Made by a program: the position numbers and the translations under genes. Of a DNA stretch of 64,000 nucleotides, positions 41,900 to 52,428 are shown in pieces; positions within the stretch are counted from its first letter, which is position 1; each line of letters begins with the position of its first letter. This DNA comes from Ruminococcus callidus ATCC 27760 (GTDB lineage Bacteria; Bacillota; Clostridia; Oscillospirales; Ruminococcaceae), in assembly GCF_000468015.1 (NCBI RefSeq), contig NZ_KI260355.1:1-64000 (forward strand), in the 5' to 3' direction. A model generated the notes under the pieces. That model had not been told where the DNA came from, did no database searches, and was given only the letters and a program-made list of their open reading frames with translations.

Positions 41900-42406
41900 T
41901 TAAAATTGTACATTTAATCTAGATGGGATATCAGTGAGTAATACAATCCTATAAACTGACTCATCGTTATTCTTCAAAAAAACATAGATTCTTATTTCGT
42001 ATTCTATTCCTTGATATTGACTAAAAACAAAATTAACATAAGTGATTTCTTCACTATTTAAATTAAATTTTAAAAGATAATCTTTAATTTCTTCTTTGTA
42101 TTTATTATCTTTATCATATGAAGGAAGTGGATTATAGTCAATTTTATACTGATAGTAATCTCTATTTTGAAATTCTGAATCAGTTATTTCATAGAATAAA
42201 ACGAGCCTTGTTTCTACAACGTAATCTTCCACAAAATTACCTTTTAATTCTACTTCATTACTACACAAATTTATTGGCAAAATTTCTTCAAGTTGACTCA
42301 TGGAGTAAATATCCCTAGTACAACTTTTAATGCTAACCATTATAATAATAAAAATGATAGTCAAAGAAAAAACCGTACGCTTTATAACCTTACGCATTCT
42401 AATCAC
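41900..42406 (-). CDS. Candidate immunity protein for RHS cassette 1
   Basis: The 168-residue protein has one N-terminal membrane helix (KRTVFSLTIIFIIIMVSIKS) followed by CTRDIYSMSQ, which may be a lipobox-like Cys, and a soluble domain (YEIRIYVFLKNNDESVYRIV). It starts 8 bp after the stop of an RHS C-terminal toxin cassette. Position, size and pairing are those of an immunity protein placed outside the membrane. The family is not recognised. Confidence 0.55.
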   Translation of the reverse strand: MIRMRKVIKRTVFSLTIIFIIIMVSIKSCTRDIYSMSQLEEILPINLCSNEVELKGNFVEDYVVETRLVLFYEITDSEFQNRDYYQYKIDYNPLPSYDKDNKYKEEIKDYLLKFNLNSEEITYVNFVFSQYQGIEYEIRIYVFLKNNDESVYRIVLLTDIPSRLNVQF

Positions 42407-42414
42407 CTATAATA

Positions 42415-43497
42415 TTACGGCATTGTTGTTCGACTTCGCCAATTGTCATAATACTCATTTCCCGTTGATGCGTGACTAAATGTTTTATGGTTCTCCGATT
42501 TCTCATATTCCTTCTTTGTTTGACTGATCATATTTACTATTGAAGGAAAAACATGTCCCAATGATTTAGTTTGTGTTGCTTTATCATGTTCAGTATACAA
42601 CACAAATCCTTGAGAAACTCTATAGTTACCTAAATTACCATTTTTTATAAACCTAAATATATTATCGCCAGGAACAGAATGAACGACTGTTGTTCCACCT
42701 ATAGGTTCACGATAATGTTTTCCATCGCAAGCTACCAGTGCATTAATACTTGAGTGATCAAAAAGTTGAGATGCTACATTATTTTCAACATCTTGATGTC
42801 CTGATTGGCAAGACAAAAGATAAAGATAACCTATTTCTTTTGAATCCATTTCATCCAACTTCATATTTGCAACGCCATCTTCATTTCCATGTAAATTGAT
42901 TATTACACTATCAGAGTATGTCATATCTATACTATTCCAAGCACTAGAAAAATCTAAATCGGAGTTTACATAAATACCTTGAACATCTTCTCCATATATT
43001 CGCCTTATTTGAGTACTATTGATTTCATATGCAGTTTTCTGATCTTTACCGTAAAAATAATAGTATGTTTTCCCGCTTGGATCAATATAGAAAATCGGAT
43101 TATTTGCGCAATAAGTGTAGCGATTTAGACTAAGTGGATCAGTATTCTCGCCAGCATAAGAGTCGCGACTAATAAATCTACCAATCGTCGGGTTATAATA
43201 CCGTGCCCGCAGGTAAATCGTACCCGTTTCCGCATCATAGTACTCACCGCAGTAACGGAACGCATTGCTGTCCGAATCATCAATGTTCTGTTCGACACCA
43301 AACGCATCATACTTGTACGACTTTGTAATCGCACCCTGAGCATCTGTCAGATTAACAATATCCCCATGCGCATTCTGCGTATAATACTGATAATCCGTCT
43401 TGACATTACCGCTCTGCTTGCTGAACTTCGCCAGCAGATTTGTTCCACGAACATAGACCTCGGCATTGTACCAGTCACTTTCGTCCATGTCTGCCAC
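42415..43497 (-). pseudogene. Displaced RHS C-terminal cassette 1 (caspase-like tip)
   Basis: The 360-residue frame begins inside RHS core sequence (RGTNLLAKFSKQSGNVKTDY) and ends the core at the usual boundary FYIDPSGK; homology to the core extends upstream to about 43550, where a stop precedes it. No signal or full N-terminus exists, so it is a silent or displaced cassette. The tip (about 135-360) has SDSVIINLHGNEDG and GYLYLLSCQSGHQD. A His-Gly after a strand and a Ser-Cys after another strand are the catalytic layout of caspase-fold peptidases (C80/CHAT type). The toxin could become active by recombination into the giant RHS gene. Confidence 0.7.
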
Positions 43498-43594
43498 AAT
43501 CTGCTTGTTTGCATCCCAAATGTGGTTGGTCGTTTTGCCGTTTACTTAATGTAAATAGTTAATCATGGCTCAAAAGTTAAAACTCAAACACTTT

Positions 43595-44008
43595 TCAAAT
43601 CAAGAAATCATCAAATTCAAAGATTTTACAAATCACTTTTAATTTATCTCCAGAATTGAGCCAAATTTCCACTCCTATAAATTCCAATAAATTCATTGGA
43701 CTCCTGTCGATGCTGTTTGATTTTGCATATTCAACTTGTTCAAGTCTTAAAAGTTTATCATAAATATTTGTCGTATCCATTAAATTACAACAAATTATAT
43801 GATGACCACTTCCCCAAAACTTGCAGCAAGTCATTTCATAATACAACACGTCCTGAAAACTTAAAGAAGATGGGACTGTCTCCGCACTCTTTTTTTTTAT
43901 TTCTAACTCTATATATTTTTTTTCGTAATCGTGCTTTATCCCTTTAAATTCAAAATCATGTAAACTAATGTGGTTTATTAAATACGAATTTCTATAATCA
44001 ACTATCAA
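43595..44008 (-). CDS. Candidate immunity protein for RHS cassette 2
   Basis: The 137-residue product probably starts at a TTG 10 bases after AGGAGG; no ATG fits. It is soluble, with IKHDYEKKYIELEIKKKS and LLEFIGVEIWLNSGDKLKVI, and begins 48 bp after the stop of RHS cassette 2. The arrangement toxin tip then small gene is that of polymorphic toxin-immunity pairs. I recognise no family. Confidence 0.5.
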   Translation of the reverse strand: MIVDYRNSYLINHISLHDFEFKGIKHDYEKKYIELEIKKKSAETVPSSLSFQDVLYYEMTCCKFWGSGHHIICCNLMDTTNIYDKLLRLEQVEYAKSNSIDRSPMNLLEFIGVEIWLNSGDKLKVICKIFEFDDFLI

Positions 44009-44056
44009 ATCAACATAACCTCCTTTTTGTCAGCTCATGAAAATTATTATAAAAAA

Positions 44057-45430
44057 TTAATATCCTCTGTACATTGATGCCCATGGTTCTGGCATCACCA
44101 TGCCTGCCTTAAAATGTGATTCTTCACTTTCATCATGTTTGTTATTCCATTCTGGCATCATGCAATGATAATGCGATCCATTTTTATAGTCCTCATCCCA
44201 TTCAAATATTGCTGTTTGTTTACAATATCCCCATTTATAAATCATCCCATTCGGTGTTGGATACGGATATTTTTGCATTCCAACCGGATTAAAATCATCA
44301 GGATTTTCTGGAAAAATAACAGGGTCATACTTTTTCTTATTTGATGTTATTGTGATATCTTTTTCTTTAACATTTTCCTTTGCCTTTTCAAAAGAATCAG
44401 ACCACTTGGAAAGATAGGGGTTGGCTGTTGAATCATAAGCTGTAGAAAATTTTGACTTAGTGTTTGATGTTTTCCCATCCATTTCAGGAATTTGCGTTGC
44501 TGATTTTATAGTATTTAAGCTATTAAACAAATTTGATTTAATTGAATTTGATGCATCAGTCAGCGATTGACGTGTCTGAGGATTGCTTACAACCTGAGCA
44601 CTAATTGTTAATGCACATATAGAAATAGCGCCTAAGAGAAGATATCCAAAATAAGGAATTGCAGGATTATGTCCACTTGAGTCCATATACAAAATGGGAT
44701 TATTTTCACAGTATGTATACAAATTTAAACTCAGCGGCTCTTTGATTTTACCAGCATAACTATCTCGTGAAATAAACCTACCCATACTCGGATCATAATA
44801 CCGTGCACGTAGATAAATCGTACCCGTTTCTGCATCAAAATATTCACCGCAGTACCGGAACGCATTATCATCCGCATCATCGACATTCTGCTCGACACCA
44901 AACGCATCGTATTTGTACGACTTCGTAATTGCACCTGTGGAATCCGTCAGATTAACAACATCGCCGTGAGCATTCTGCGTATAATACTGATAATCCGTCT
45001 TGACATTACCACTCTGCTTGCTGAATTTCGCTAGCAGGTTTGTACCACGAACATAAACCTCAGCACTGTACCAGTCGCTGTCATCCATGTCCACAACAAT
45101 CTGCTTGTTGCCGTCCCAGATATGATTGATTGTCTTGCCGTCGACTGTCTTACTCGTCCGCAGTCCATCTGCGTTATATTTATAACTCGCTGTTGTCTCT
45201 CCATCGGTAAATCCGATCAGCTGATTCAAACCGTCATAAGTATTTATCTCTGTCTTACTCTCTGCGGTTTTTGTGATCTGATTTCCGTTGGCATCATAGG
45301 CATACTCATTGTTTTCAACACCAGTATCTTCATAAAAAACATTTGCCAAATCCAATGAGCTACTAGCTAAATCATTTGCAGTTGCAGCATCGAAATCATT
45401 TTCAAATATTTTAGTTTCTTTCCGAAGCAA
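44057..45430 (-). pseudogene. Displaced RHS C-terminal cassette 2
   Basis: The 457-residue frame starts at a TTG inside sequence homologous to residues around ALLQKETKTVEE of the giant RHS protein. Upstream homology goes on for about 25 bp in a shifted frame, so this is a broken copy and not a gene with its own start. The core matches the giant protein nearly base for base for about 270 bp. After the boundary ILYMDSSGH comes a tip of about 200 residues with one membrane helix (FGYLLLGAISICALTISAQV) and an end rich in His and aromatic residues (GSHYHCMMPEWNN; HFKAGMVMPEPWASMYRGY), possibly a nuclease. The toxin class is unknown. Confidence 0.7.
44740..45300. repeat. RHS core repeat, cassette 2 copy
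   Basis: This stretch repeats 46446-47006 at a constant offset of 1,706 bp, with the right half (45040-45300 against 46746-47006) almost identical. A more diverged third copy lies at about 43140-43550 in cassette 1. These direct repeats would let homologous recombination swap the toxin tip of the giant RHS gene. Confidence 0.8.
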
Positions 45431-45472
45431 GTCTGTATATCATTTACTGTTTTTAATGCTATTTCTATGATT

Positions 45473-45769
45473 TTACAACATTTTATTAAAACGGTAAATC
45501 AAAATAAGGTCACATATCAATGGGAGCAAGTACATGTAAATCAATCCACTGCAAATCATTTTGATATTTTCAGTAGTAACATTCTCAAATAATGATCCAA
45601 TAAAAACGATTCCTATAGCAGGGCACATAAAGCTTTTAATAACCATTATTATTTTCTTCTTGTAGTCAATTTCGGAAAAAGTGATTTTGAAAATCAAAAC
45701 AATCATTAAAATTAAATTTACTACCGGAACAAATGCCATTTTTGTCTTTTTCAACACAAATATCACCAT
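45473..45769 (-). CDS. Small membrane protein, candidate immunity for the main RHS toxin
   Basis: The 98-residue protein is almost entirely hydrophobic, with about three membrane helices (VPVVNLILMIVLIFKITF; KSFMCPAIGIVFIGSLF; LIYMYLLPLICDLILIY). Its start overlaps the last codons of the giant RHS gene by 7 bp, ensuring coupled synthesis. Position suggests that it protects against the RHS tip, perhaps because that tip acts at the membrane. Confidence 0.55.
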   Translation of the reverse strand: MVIFVLKKTKMAFVPVVNLILMIVLIFKITFSEIDYKKKIIMVIKSFMCPAIGIVFIGSLFENVTTENIKMICSGLIYMYLLPLICDLILIYRFNKML

Positions 45770-48700
45770 CTCAATTCAAGATTTACTCCAAACACATCAG
45801 CAACACCAACTTTAACGCCCTTTTTACTTGCAGTTAATGTTGCCCCTGCAGCCATCCAATTTAAACCTAATGTAATGTCTAGATCACCTAGTTTCAATGT
45901 CGCAGAAGGAGACCAAAAAGATACCATTGCTGAAGCTTCAATTCCATCTGTTGACACACCAGCAGCAGCTTCTGCTGTCCCCATATCAAATAAGGAAAGT
46001 TCAAAGTGCTCCCATTCCCAACCACCTGTCATTGCTGAAAAGCTATGTTTACCAGCACTTAGCCCCCAACTATTAGAATCTGGAGAATATCCTAACACTG
46101 GACTGCTTTCCTGCTCATAAGCAAATACTTGACTATGAAAAGGACCGTCATATATTTTTCCCCTTTGATCATCATACAATGAATATGTTCCATCATCATT
46201 ATAATAATCTTTAAGAGCAGGATAAGGGCCGTATTGATCAGGATATTCCATGTAGACATCCTGTGGCATTGCTTCTATACTTGTTGGAGGTAGATATTCT
46301 GCTGGATTAGAAACATCATAATTATATATGTTATAAGACGAGTTCCATTCTTGTGCCCATTCCGGAATATATTTGTTTCCACTTGGATCAATTAAAAAAA
46401 TAGGATTATTACAACAGTATGTATAAAGATTCAAACTCAAAGGGTCTGTATTTTTACCTGTATAACTATCCCTTGAAATAAACCGTCCAATAGAAGCCTG
46501 ATAGTATCTTGCTCTGAGGTAGATTGTTCCGGTTTCTGTATCGAAATACTCACCGCAGAATCGGAATACATTTACATCTCCTGTGTCCGGATTTATCTCC
46601 ACGCCAAACGCATCATACGTATACGACTTCGCAACCGCACCAGTTTCATCGGTCAGGTTCACAATATCGCCATGGGCATTCTGCGTATAGTACTGATAAT
46701 CCGTCTTGACATTGCCGCTCTGCTTGCTGAATTTCGCCAGCAGATTTGTACCACGAACATAAACCTCAGCGCTGTACCAGTCGCTGTCATCCATGTCCAC
46801 AACAATCTGCTTGTTGCCGTCCCAGATATGATTGATTGTCTTGCCGTCGACTGTCTTACTCGTCCGCAGTCCATCTGCGTTATATTTATAACTCGCTGTT
46901 GTCTCTCCATCGGTAAATCCGATCAGCTGATTCAAACCGTCATAAGTATTTATCTCTGTCTTACTCTCTGCGGTTTTTGTGATCTGATTTCCGTTGGCAT
47001 CATAGGAATATACCGTTTCTTTTGTACCGGTGTCTGCGGTAGAGTTGGTAATCAGCTCTGTGGGGCTGGCTGCCAGTCCATTGGCAGTTGTAGCACTGGA
47101 AGTTTCCTCGACTGTCTTGGTTTCCTTTTGCAGCAAGGCGGTATAATTACCGTTTGCATCATTGTAATCATAAACAGTCTCATATTCTTCCGTACCAGTA
47201 GCCGTCATCTTGGAACGGTTGCCGTAGTCATCATACTCATACGCATAGGTGTCCATTGTTGTGCCATTGGAAACTGATTCTTCCGTCAGCCGTTTCAACC
47301 CATCATACTCGTAGGATGTTGTCTCTATTATACCACTTTCATTGCGTACTTTGCAAGCATCTGAACCATCTAAATAGTACGAATATTCATAACTGGATAT
47401 GTCGGAGTTTCCAGACTTGGTAACAAGTTTTGTCACCTTGTTGCATCCATTATAAGAATAGGTCGATACCACACCATTTGCAAGTGTTTCAGAAACCTTA
47501 TTGCCATTTGCATCATAGGTATAAGTTGCAGTCAAATTACCGCTTTCCTTTACCTGAGCAATACGCATTTCAGCATCGTATTCATATTGCGTGGAGGAAT
47601 ACATTGTTTGATGATTAATACCAACCAGCTGCTCCTTCGCATACTGAGATACACCCTCGTAGAAATAGCCCTTAAAAGATTTTGGGCTAAGTTCCTGATA
47701 AACACGTCCCAAGGAATCGTACTGATAACTTGTCTGTACACCATTGGCAGTTTTACTCCGCACTCTTCCCATATTGTCGTAAACATAAGATTTCGATACA
47801 TTTTTGGAAGTATCACTGCAAACAGTATTTGCTGTCAACACACGATTCAGAGCGTCATAGGTGTTGGTCGTCACATTGCCGTTGGCATCAGTTGATGTCA
47901 GCACATTGCCATTCAGATCATAGGTTGTTGCACCAGAGTTATAGCCTGTGCTGTCAGTCGTTCTTACCAAATGTCCCCACGCATCATATTCATAATTCGT
48001 GGTCATGTAGTCAGAATCATTTGCACTGTTCAGACCGGTTTCCATCTTGGTTTGAATACCGCCATTGTTGTAGAAATACTTGGTGATATTCTTTTCAGAA
48101 GATCCTGTTCCGCTGAGTGTTACCTGTGTCAGCAACCCCTGTGCATTGTACTGATTTTCAGTTACACTATACTTTACTGTATCCGAATCCTGCTTTTGAA
48201 CAGTTTGCTTTGCCAGCGTTACATTGCCATTCTTGTCATACTGATTTTCCGTTACAGAGTAGTTGACAGAACCATCTGATTTAGTGTTGAACGGTGTGTA
48301 AGTCTTAGTAACCTTGTTCAGATAACCGTATTCATATTTCGTGATGTTGCCCAATGCATCTGTCTGACGAGCAAGCTGCCCGTTGGCATAGTATGCACTA
48401 GTCCGCTTAGTTTCACCATTTGTTTTTTCGTAAATTGTATGTTCCTTGATATCGGTCAGCGTTTCGGAAATAACCTGTTTGTCCTCGGTAATGTAGGTTG
48501 TTTTGGTTGTTTTCAGTCCCTTACAGGAGTGAGAAGCTGATGTATCAAGAGCCGTATAAATGTCGAAATTGTACCCTGCAAATTCATAGGATGTTGCAGT
48601 AAGAATCTGCTTGATTCCGTTTTCGCCTGCTTGGAAATAGGTTGCCTTTTCTCTTTGAAGACCATCATACGCCGTCAGATTCATTGTGCCGTCTGGATTG

Positions 48701-51700
48701 GTTTTCTTGATTACCTGTCCATACGCATCATACACATAAGAGGTAACATTACCTTCTGCATTTGTTTCTGATTTTTTGTTTCCGTCCGGATAATAAGTTG
48801 TCAAGCTGCCGTGGCTCTTATCCGCAGAATAATTCGGTGTATACTCCGCAGTTTTGCGGCTCAGCAAATCATATTCTGCAACGGTAGTCGCCGGTGTGCT
48901 TCCCGTTCCGTAATCTCTAGTAACTGTAACATTGTTGAACTTATCGTACTCATATTCCTTTACAGAATAAAGATTTTTGGAAATGTCAAAACTGGTGGTT
49001 TCCTTTGACACTTGAAGTTGTGCATTATACTCATAAGAAACTGTATTTACAACAGTATTTCCATCCTTCAGTGTCTTGGATTTTACCAGTCCTTTTCCAA
49101 CGCCATCCTTGTAGTAATCATACTCAGTTACATTACCTTCGGGGTCGGTTGTAGCACGAATCAACCCTGCAATTCCACTCACATAACTATCAGCATAATA
49201 TTCATGACTCGTGATTGCATAACTTGCCTCATTCGCTGCAAGATACTTCACTGGATCAAAATTGTCTGCTGTAACTGTATTGATATCAGTTTGAGATAAT
49301 GGATGCAGACTGGTTGCTTCTTTCAAAAGCCGAGTTCCATTCGAATCATATGCTTTGATAGTTGCATTCCCAGATTCGTCAACTTCTGCAATAACACTGT
49401 TTTTATCATTGTAATTGGCAAGTGTGTATGTGCCATCTGCATTGGTGGTCTTGATGACATTGCCATTCGCATCACGGTCGTACTTTGTCGTATTACCCAT
49501 GATGTCAACGCTTTCAGACATTTCGTCATACTTGTTTTCGTCATCAATCATGTTATAGGTGATTTTATCTACGTCGTATGTTTGACCATCAGTTTCAACA
49601 GTATTTGTCTTGACGGCATATTTTTCATCATAATCATATGTAAAAGTCTTGATAAGCGTATCGCCATCATACTCTTTCAGTCCTGTTTGTTTCTGTACTT
49701 TATCATAGGTATACACCTGTTTCAGACCAGATGCATTGGTCAGCCAGTTCACAGAACCATTCTCGTTGTACACGATCTGGTCTGTCATTTCATCGTAGCA
49801 GTTGGTGATTTTGCAAAGTCTGCCGTTCCCATCATACTCATATGTTTCAGTACCGCCAGAAACGCTGGTTGCTGATACCAACTGGAAATCATTGTTGTAT
49901 TCGTAAGTGACAGTACGTTCTGCTGTGGTATCTTCTATTTTTGTAATGCGAGAATGTTCTTTATTGCCATTGTAAGTAATCGTGTAAGTTCTGCCTGTGG
50001 AATCCGTTACAATTCTCTGGTTGTTGGACATGGAAGAGATGGTCAGAATATTGCCCTCTGCATCCTTGACCCAATCCAGTTCGCCGTCTGCATTGAAGTG
50101 ATACTGAGACTGAGCGGCATTTGTGATGGTGTATTCATTGCCGGACTTTGTCATGGTGCTGTGTGCATTCAGGCACTCAAATCCGCCGTTTCCATCATCC
50201 TTGAATGTGGTGTTAGATCCATCTGGAAGAACTACCTGATAGTAACCCTGTGCCGGAATTACGATCTTACTCACATCGATATTGAAATCCCAGCCAATAC
50301 CAAAGCTGCCTTCCTCATCACTCATGGAATTGTAAGTGCGGACAAAATCGGAAGTGACACCAGGAGAAGTTACGCTCAAATCTGTAAAAGATTTTGTGTA
50401 ATTGCCAGTTGCAATATGGACACCATCGCCAATCTCCCAGCCCTTACGGTAGAGGGTGTAATCCGGAATATCATACGGGCGGAACCATGGTCTGAACCAG
50501 TAGTTTTCTTCTGTGAAATCATTCAGGAAATAAATACCCTGGCAATAACCTTCTTCATCCACATAGCCAAAATTAAACGTGCGCTCTGTATTCAGCGAAC
50601 CATCTTCATTGTTAATGTAGGTTTCACAGTTGTCCCAAAGAACAGTCTGTTTGCCGCCTGCATAACCAAAATAAATTGTCTGTGTACCAGAAGAATAGAT
50701 AGACTTATCGCCGGAAGCTTCGTTTACTTCCCATGTTGGTCCGAGGAACCAGATATTTCCGGCTGTCCATTTGCCTTCCATGTCAGTCAATGTGATGTAT
50801 GTCCAGTTTCCACCGACCATCAAGGTATCATCGCTATTGGTCAACTCAATTGTATCATAGCAGTTTGCCTGACCAAAATCAAAGCAGTTGCCAATGGCAA
50901 CCATACCGCCGTTCAGATTCATCAGCTGACCGGTATTACCACCCCAGCCATCCGGCGATGCGGTACGAAATACCAGATTATTCTCAATCAGAAGTGCTCC
51001 TCCGTTAATATCCAATGTTGCGCCGTTTCCAGACCAGAATTGCGGCATATCGGTTGTGAAGGACATACAATCTGCAACATAAAGAGCGCAGCCGTTCAGG
51101 TCAAAATTGGTATCATGAAGATTGAAACTGTAGGGGAACATACCGTCTGACAGCATTGTCAGATTTCTCTTAAATGCATGATCCCAGTCCAAACTTCCGG
51201 TTTCTGGTTGAGCATCTGAAAACCAATTAATATCGAAATCGTCAATGATGCCACTGTTGTCCTTATCCATGTATTCATAGTAATTGCTGGAGCGATCTCT
51301 CAATTTAATTTGTTCATTTATTTTGTCAATGCCTTCATTGTAGTCCTCTGCATCTACCTTTCCATCATTTGTATAGTAATGGTTATAGACAAATGCAGGG
51401 GACTCGTAATCCCGTGCTGATTTAACAATGCTGGCAAAATCAGCCAGTTCCGCCTCTGTTGCACCTGTATCTTTCTGTTTTAACTGTAAGTCATAGTAGT
51501 TAATAACTCCGTTATTATCCAAGTCATATTGATATATATCCAACTGGTTCATATCATAGAACTCATTTTCATCGAGTTCTTCATACAATCTATAAAAATA
51601 ATCCCAATCGGCATCGCCTACAATCCCATCTCCATCATGATCCATACTTGGATTAAATCCAGGATCACCACGATAAGCGCCGTAGCAGCTTTGCACATAT

Positions 51701-52428
51701 GCCAAATCGCTGCTATTGATTACATCGTCGCTCCATTGGTTTGCATTGTCCTCATTCCATATCGTATCACCGGGCACAAGTGTTACCGTATCCAGCGAAT
51801 CACCAGAGCCAATCTGGAACGAACCTGTTCCGAAGTCCTTCAGGTAAAACGGCAGATAACCATCGCACTCAAACTTCACATGATGCACGCCGGAGCCAGT
51901 TACAGTTGCAGTGTATTCTTCGCCTTCGGAAACCTCCCAGCTTTCAATTTCATTCCAATCTCCGTCAAAAATACGCACATAAATCGGTGTATTGTCGGAA
52001 GCAGCATGACCGTTTACTGTACCTTTCTGTACTTTACCGGTAATAGTTAAGGCAGATGTATCCTGAACGCCTGTTGCTTCTTTCAAATACTGAATATATG
52101 ATTTTGCAGTGAAATCCCATGTAAAATCAGATGCAGACTCAGTTTCAGCTTCAACCTGTGCTTCTGTTCGGCTGCTATACGTCATGATATTCTGCTCAAC
52201 CGATTCCGGCAGCTCAAAATAATCTACCTCGCCAAGTCCCTTTGTCGCTTCTTCAAATTCTTCCGCCAACTGATCAGCATTTTTCATGCCTTCAATTGCT
52301 TCTGCTGCAGAAGCGATAGTATCCGCGTGCAGAATGCCTTGAGATGCACCGTCACCAAAAACCATGATTTGTCCGACAAACATGAGAGACATGACTCCGG
52401 CTAATGTGCGTGTTAACTTTTTAGCCAT
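45763..52428 (-). CDS. Giant secreted RHS/YD-repeat polymorphic toxin
   Basis: The ATG at 52428 sits 6 bases after AGGAGG, giving 2,221 residues. It has a signal peptide (LAGVMSLMFVGQIMVFGDGA). Dockerin/EF-hand-like Ca loops follow (DHDGDGIVGDADWDYF, DLDNNGVINYYDL, DKDNSGIIDDFDI; about 265-405), then a region of beta strands. A DUF6531-type entry (DGVHIATGNYTKSFTDLSVT) precedes long YD repeats (about 720-1,950) that should form a shell around the C-terminal tip. The core ends at FLIDPSGN near 2,010. The variable tip (about 200 residues; ASAMVSFWSPSATLKLGDLD, AAGATLTASKKGVKVG) is unrecognised. It lies 111 bp after agrB on the same strand and may be quorum-regulated. Confidence 0.85.
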   Translation of the reverse strand: MAKKLTRTLAGVMSLMFVGQIMVFGDGASQGILHADTIASAAEAIEGMKNADQLAEEFEEATKGLGEVDYFELPESVEQNIMTYSSRTEAQVEAETESASDFTWDFTAKSYIQYLKEATGVQDTSALTITGKVQKGTVNGHAASDNTPIYVRIFDGDWNEIESWEVSEGEEYTATVTGSGVHHVKFECDGYLPFYLKDFGTGSFQIGSGDSLDTVTLVPGDTIWNEDNANQWSDDVINSSDLAYVQSCYGAYRGDPGFNPSMDHDGDGIVGDADWDYFYRLYEELDENEFYDMNQLDIYQYDLDNNGVINYYDLQLKQKDTGATEAELADFASIVKSARDYESPAFVYNHYYTNDGKVDAEDYNEGIDKINEQIKLRDRSSNYYEYMDKDNSGIIDDFDINWFSDAQPETGSLDWDHAFKRNLTMLSDGMFPYSFNLHDTNFDLNGCALYVADCMSFTTDMPQFWSGNGATLDINGGALLIENNLVFRTASPDGWGGNTGQLMNLNGGMVAIGNCFDFGQANCYDTIELTNSDDTLMVGGNWTYITLTDMEGKWTAGNIWFLGPTWEVNEASGDKSIYSSGTQTIYFGYAGGKQTVLWDNCETYINNEDGSLNTERTFNFGYVDEEGYCQGIYFLNDFTEENYWFRPWFRPYDIPDYTLYRKGWEIGDGVHIATGNYTKSFTDLSVTSPGVTSDFVRTYNSMSDEEGSFGIGWDFNIDVSKIVIPAQGYYQVVLPDGSNTTFKDDGNGGFECLNAHSTMTKSGNEYTITNAAQSQYHFNADGELDWVKDAEGNILTISSMSNNQRIVTDSTGRTYTITYNGNKEHSRITKIEDTTAERTVTYEYNNDFQLVSATSVSGGTETYEYDGNGRLCKITNCYDEMTDQIVYNENGSVNWLTNASGLKQVYTYDKVQKQTGLKEYDGDTLIKTFTYDYDEKYAVKTNTVETDGQTYDVDKITYNMIDDENKYDEMSESVDIMGNTTKYDRDANGNVIKTTNADGTYTLANYNDKNSVIAEVDESGNATIKAYDSNGTRLLKEATSLHPLSQTDINTVTADNFDPVKYLAANEASYAITSHEYYADSYVSGIAGLIRATTDPEGNVTEYDYYKDGVGKGLVKSKTLKDGNTVVNTVSYEYNAQLQVSKETTSFDISKNLYSVKEYEYDKFNNVTVTRDYGTGSTPATTVAEYDLLSRKTAEYTPNYSADKSHGSLTTYYPDGNKKSETNAEGNVTSYVYDAYGQVIKKTNPDGTMNLTAYDGLQREKATYFQAGENGIKQILTATSYEFAGYNFDIYTALDTSASHSCKGLKTTKTTYITEDKQVISETLTDIKEHTIYEKTNGETKRTSAYYANGQLARQTDALGNITKYEYGYLNKVTKTYTPFNTKSDGSVNYSVTENQYDKNGNVTLAKQTVQKQDSDTVKYSVTENQYNAQGLLTQVTLSGTGSSEKNITKYFYNNGGIQTKMETGLNSANDSDYMTTNYEYDAWGHLVRTTDSTGYNSGATTYDLNGNVLTSTDANGNVTTNTYDALNRVLTANTVCSDTSKNVSKSYVYDNMGRVRSKTANGVQTSYQYDSLGRVYQELSPKSFKGYFYEGVSQYAKEQLVGINHQTMYSSTQYEYDAEMRIAQVKESGNLTATYTYDANGNKVSETLANGVVSTYSYNGCNKVTKLVTKSGNSDISSYEYSYYLDGSDACKVRNESGIIETTSYEYDGLKRLTEESVSNGTTMDTYAYEYDDYGNRSKMTATGTEEYETVYDYNDANGNYTALLQKETKTVEETSSATTANGLAASPTELITNSTADTGTKETVYSYDANGNQITKTAESKTEINTYDGLNQLIGFTDGETTASYKYNADGLRTSKTVDGKTINHIWDGNKQIVVDMDDSDWYSAEVYVRGTNLLAKFSKQSGNVKTDYQYYTQNAHGDIVNLTDETGAVAKSYTYDAFGVEINPDTGDVNVFRFCGEYFDTETGTIYLRARYYQASIGRFISRDSYTGKNTDPLSLNLYTYCCNNPIFLIDPSGNKYIPEWAQEWNSSYNIYNYDVSNPAEYLPPTSIEAMPQDVYMEYPDQYGPYPALKDYYNDDGTYSLYDDQRGKIYDGPFHSQVFAYEQESSPVLGYSPDSNSWGLSAGKHSFSAMTGGWEWEHFELSLFDMGTAEAAAGVSTDGIEASAMVSFWSPSATLKLGDLDITLGLNWMAAGATLTASKKGVKVGVADVFGVNLELRW

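Noticed and set aside
46672-51150. Long plus-strand frames opposite the RHS gene (up to 398 codons)
   Set aside because: They are mirror frames of the YD repeats, rich in Ile/Cys/His from complementing Tyr/Asp/Thr codons, with no ribosome sites.
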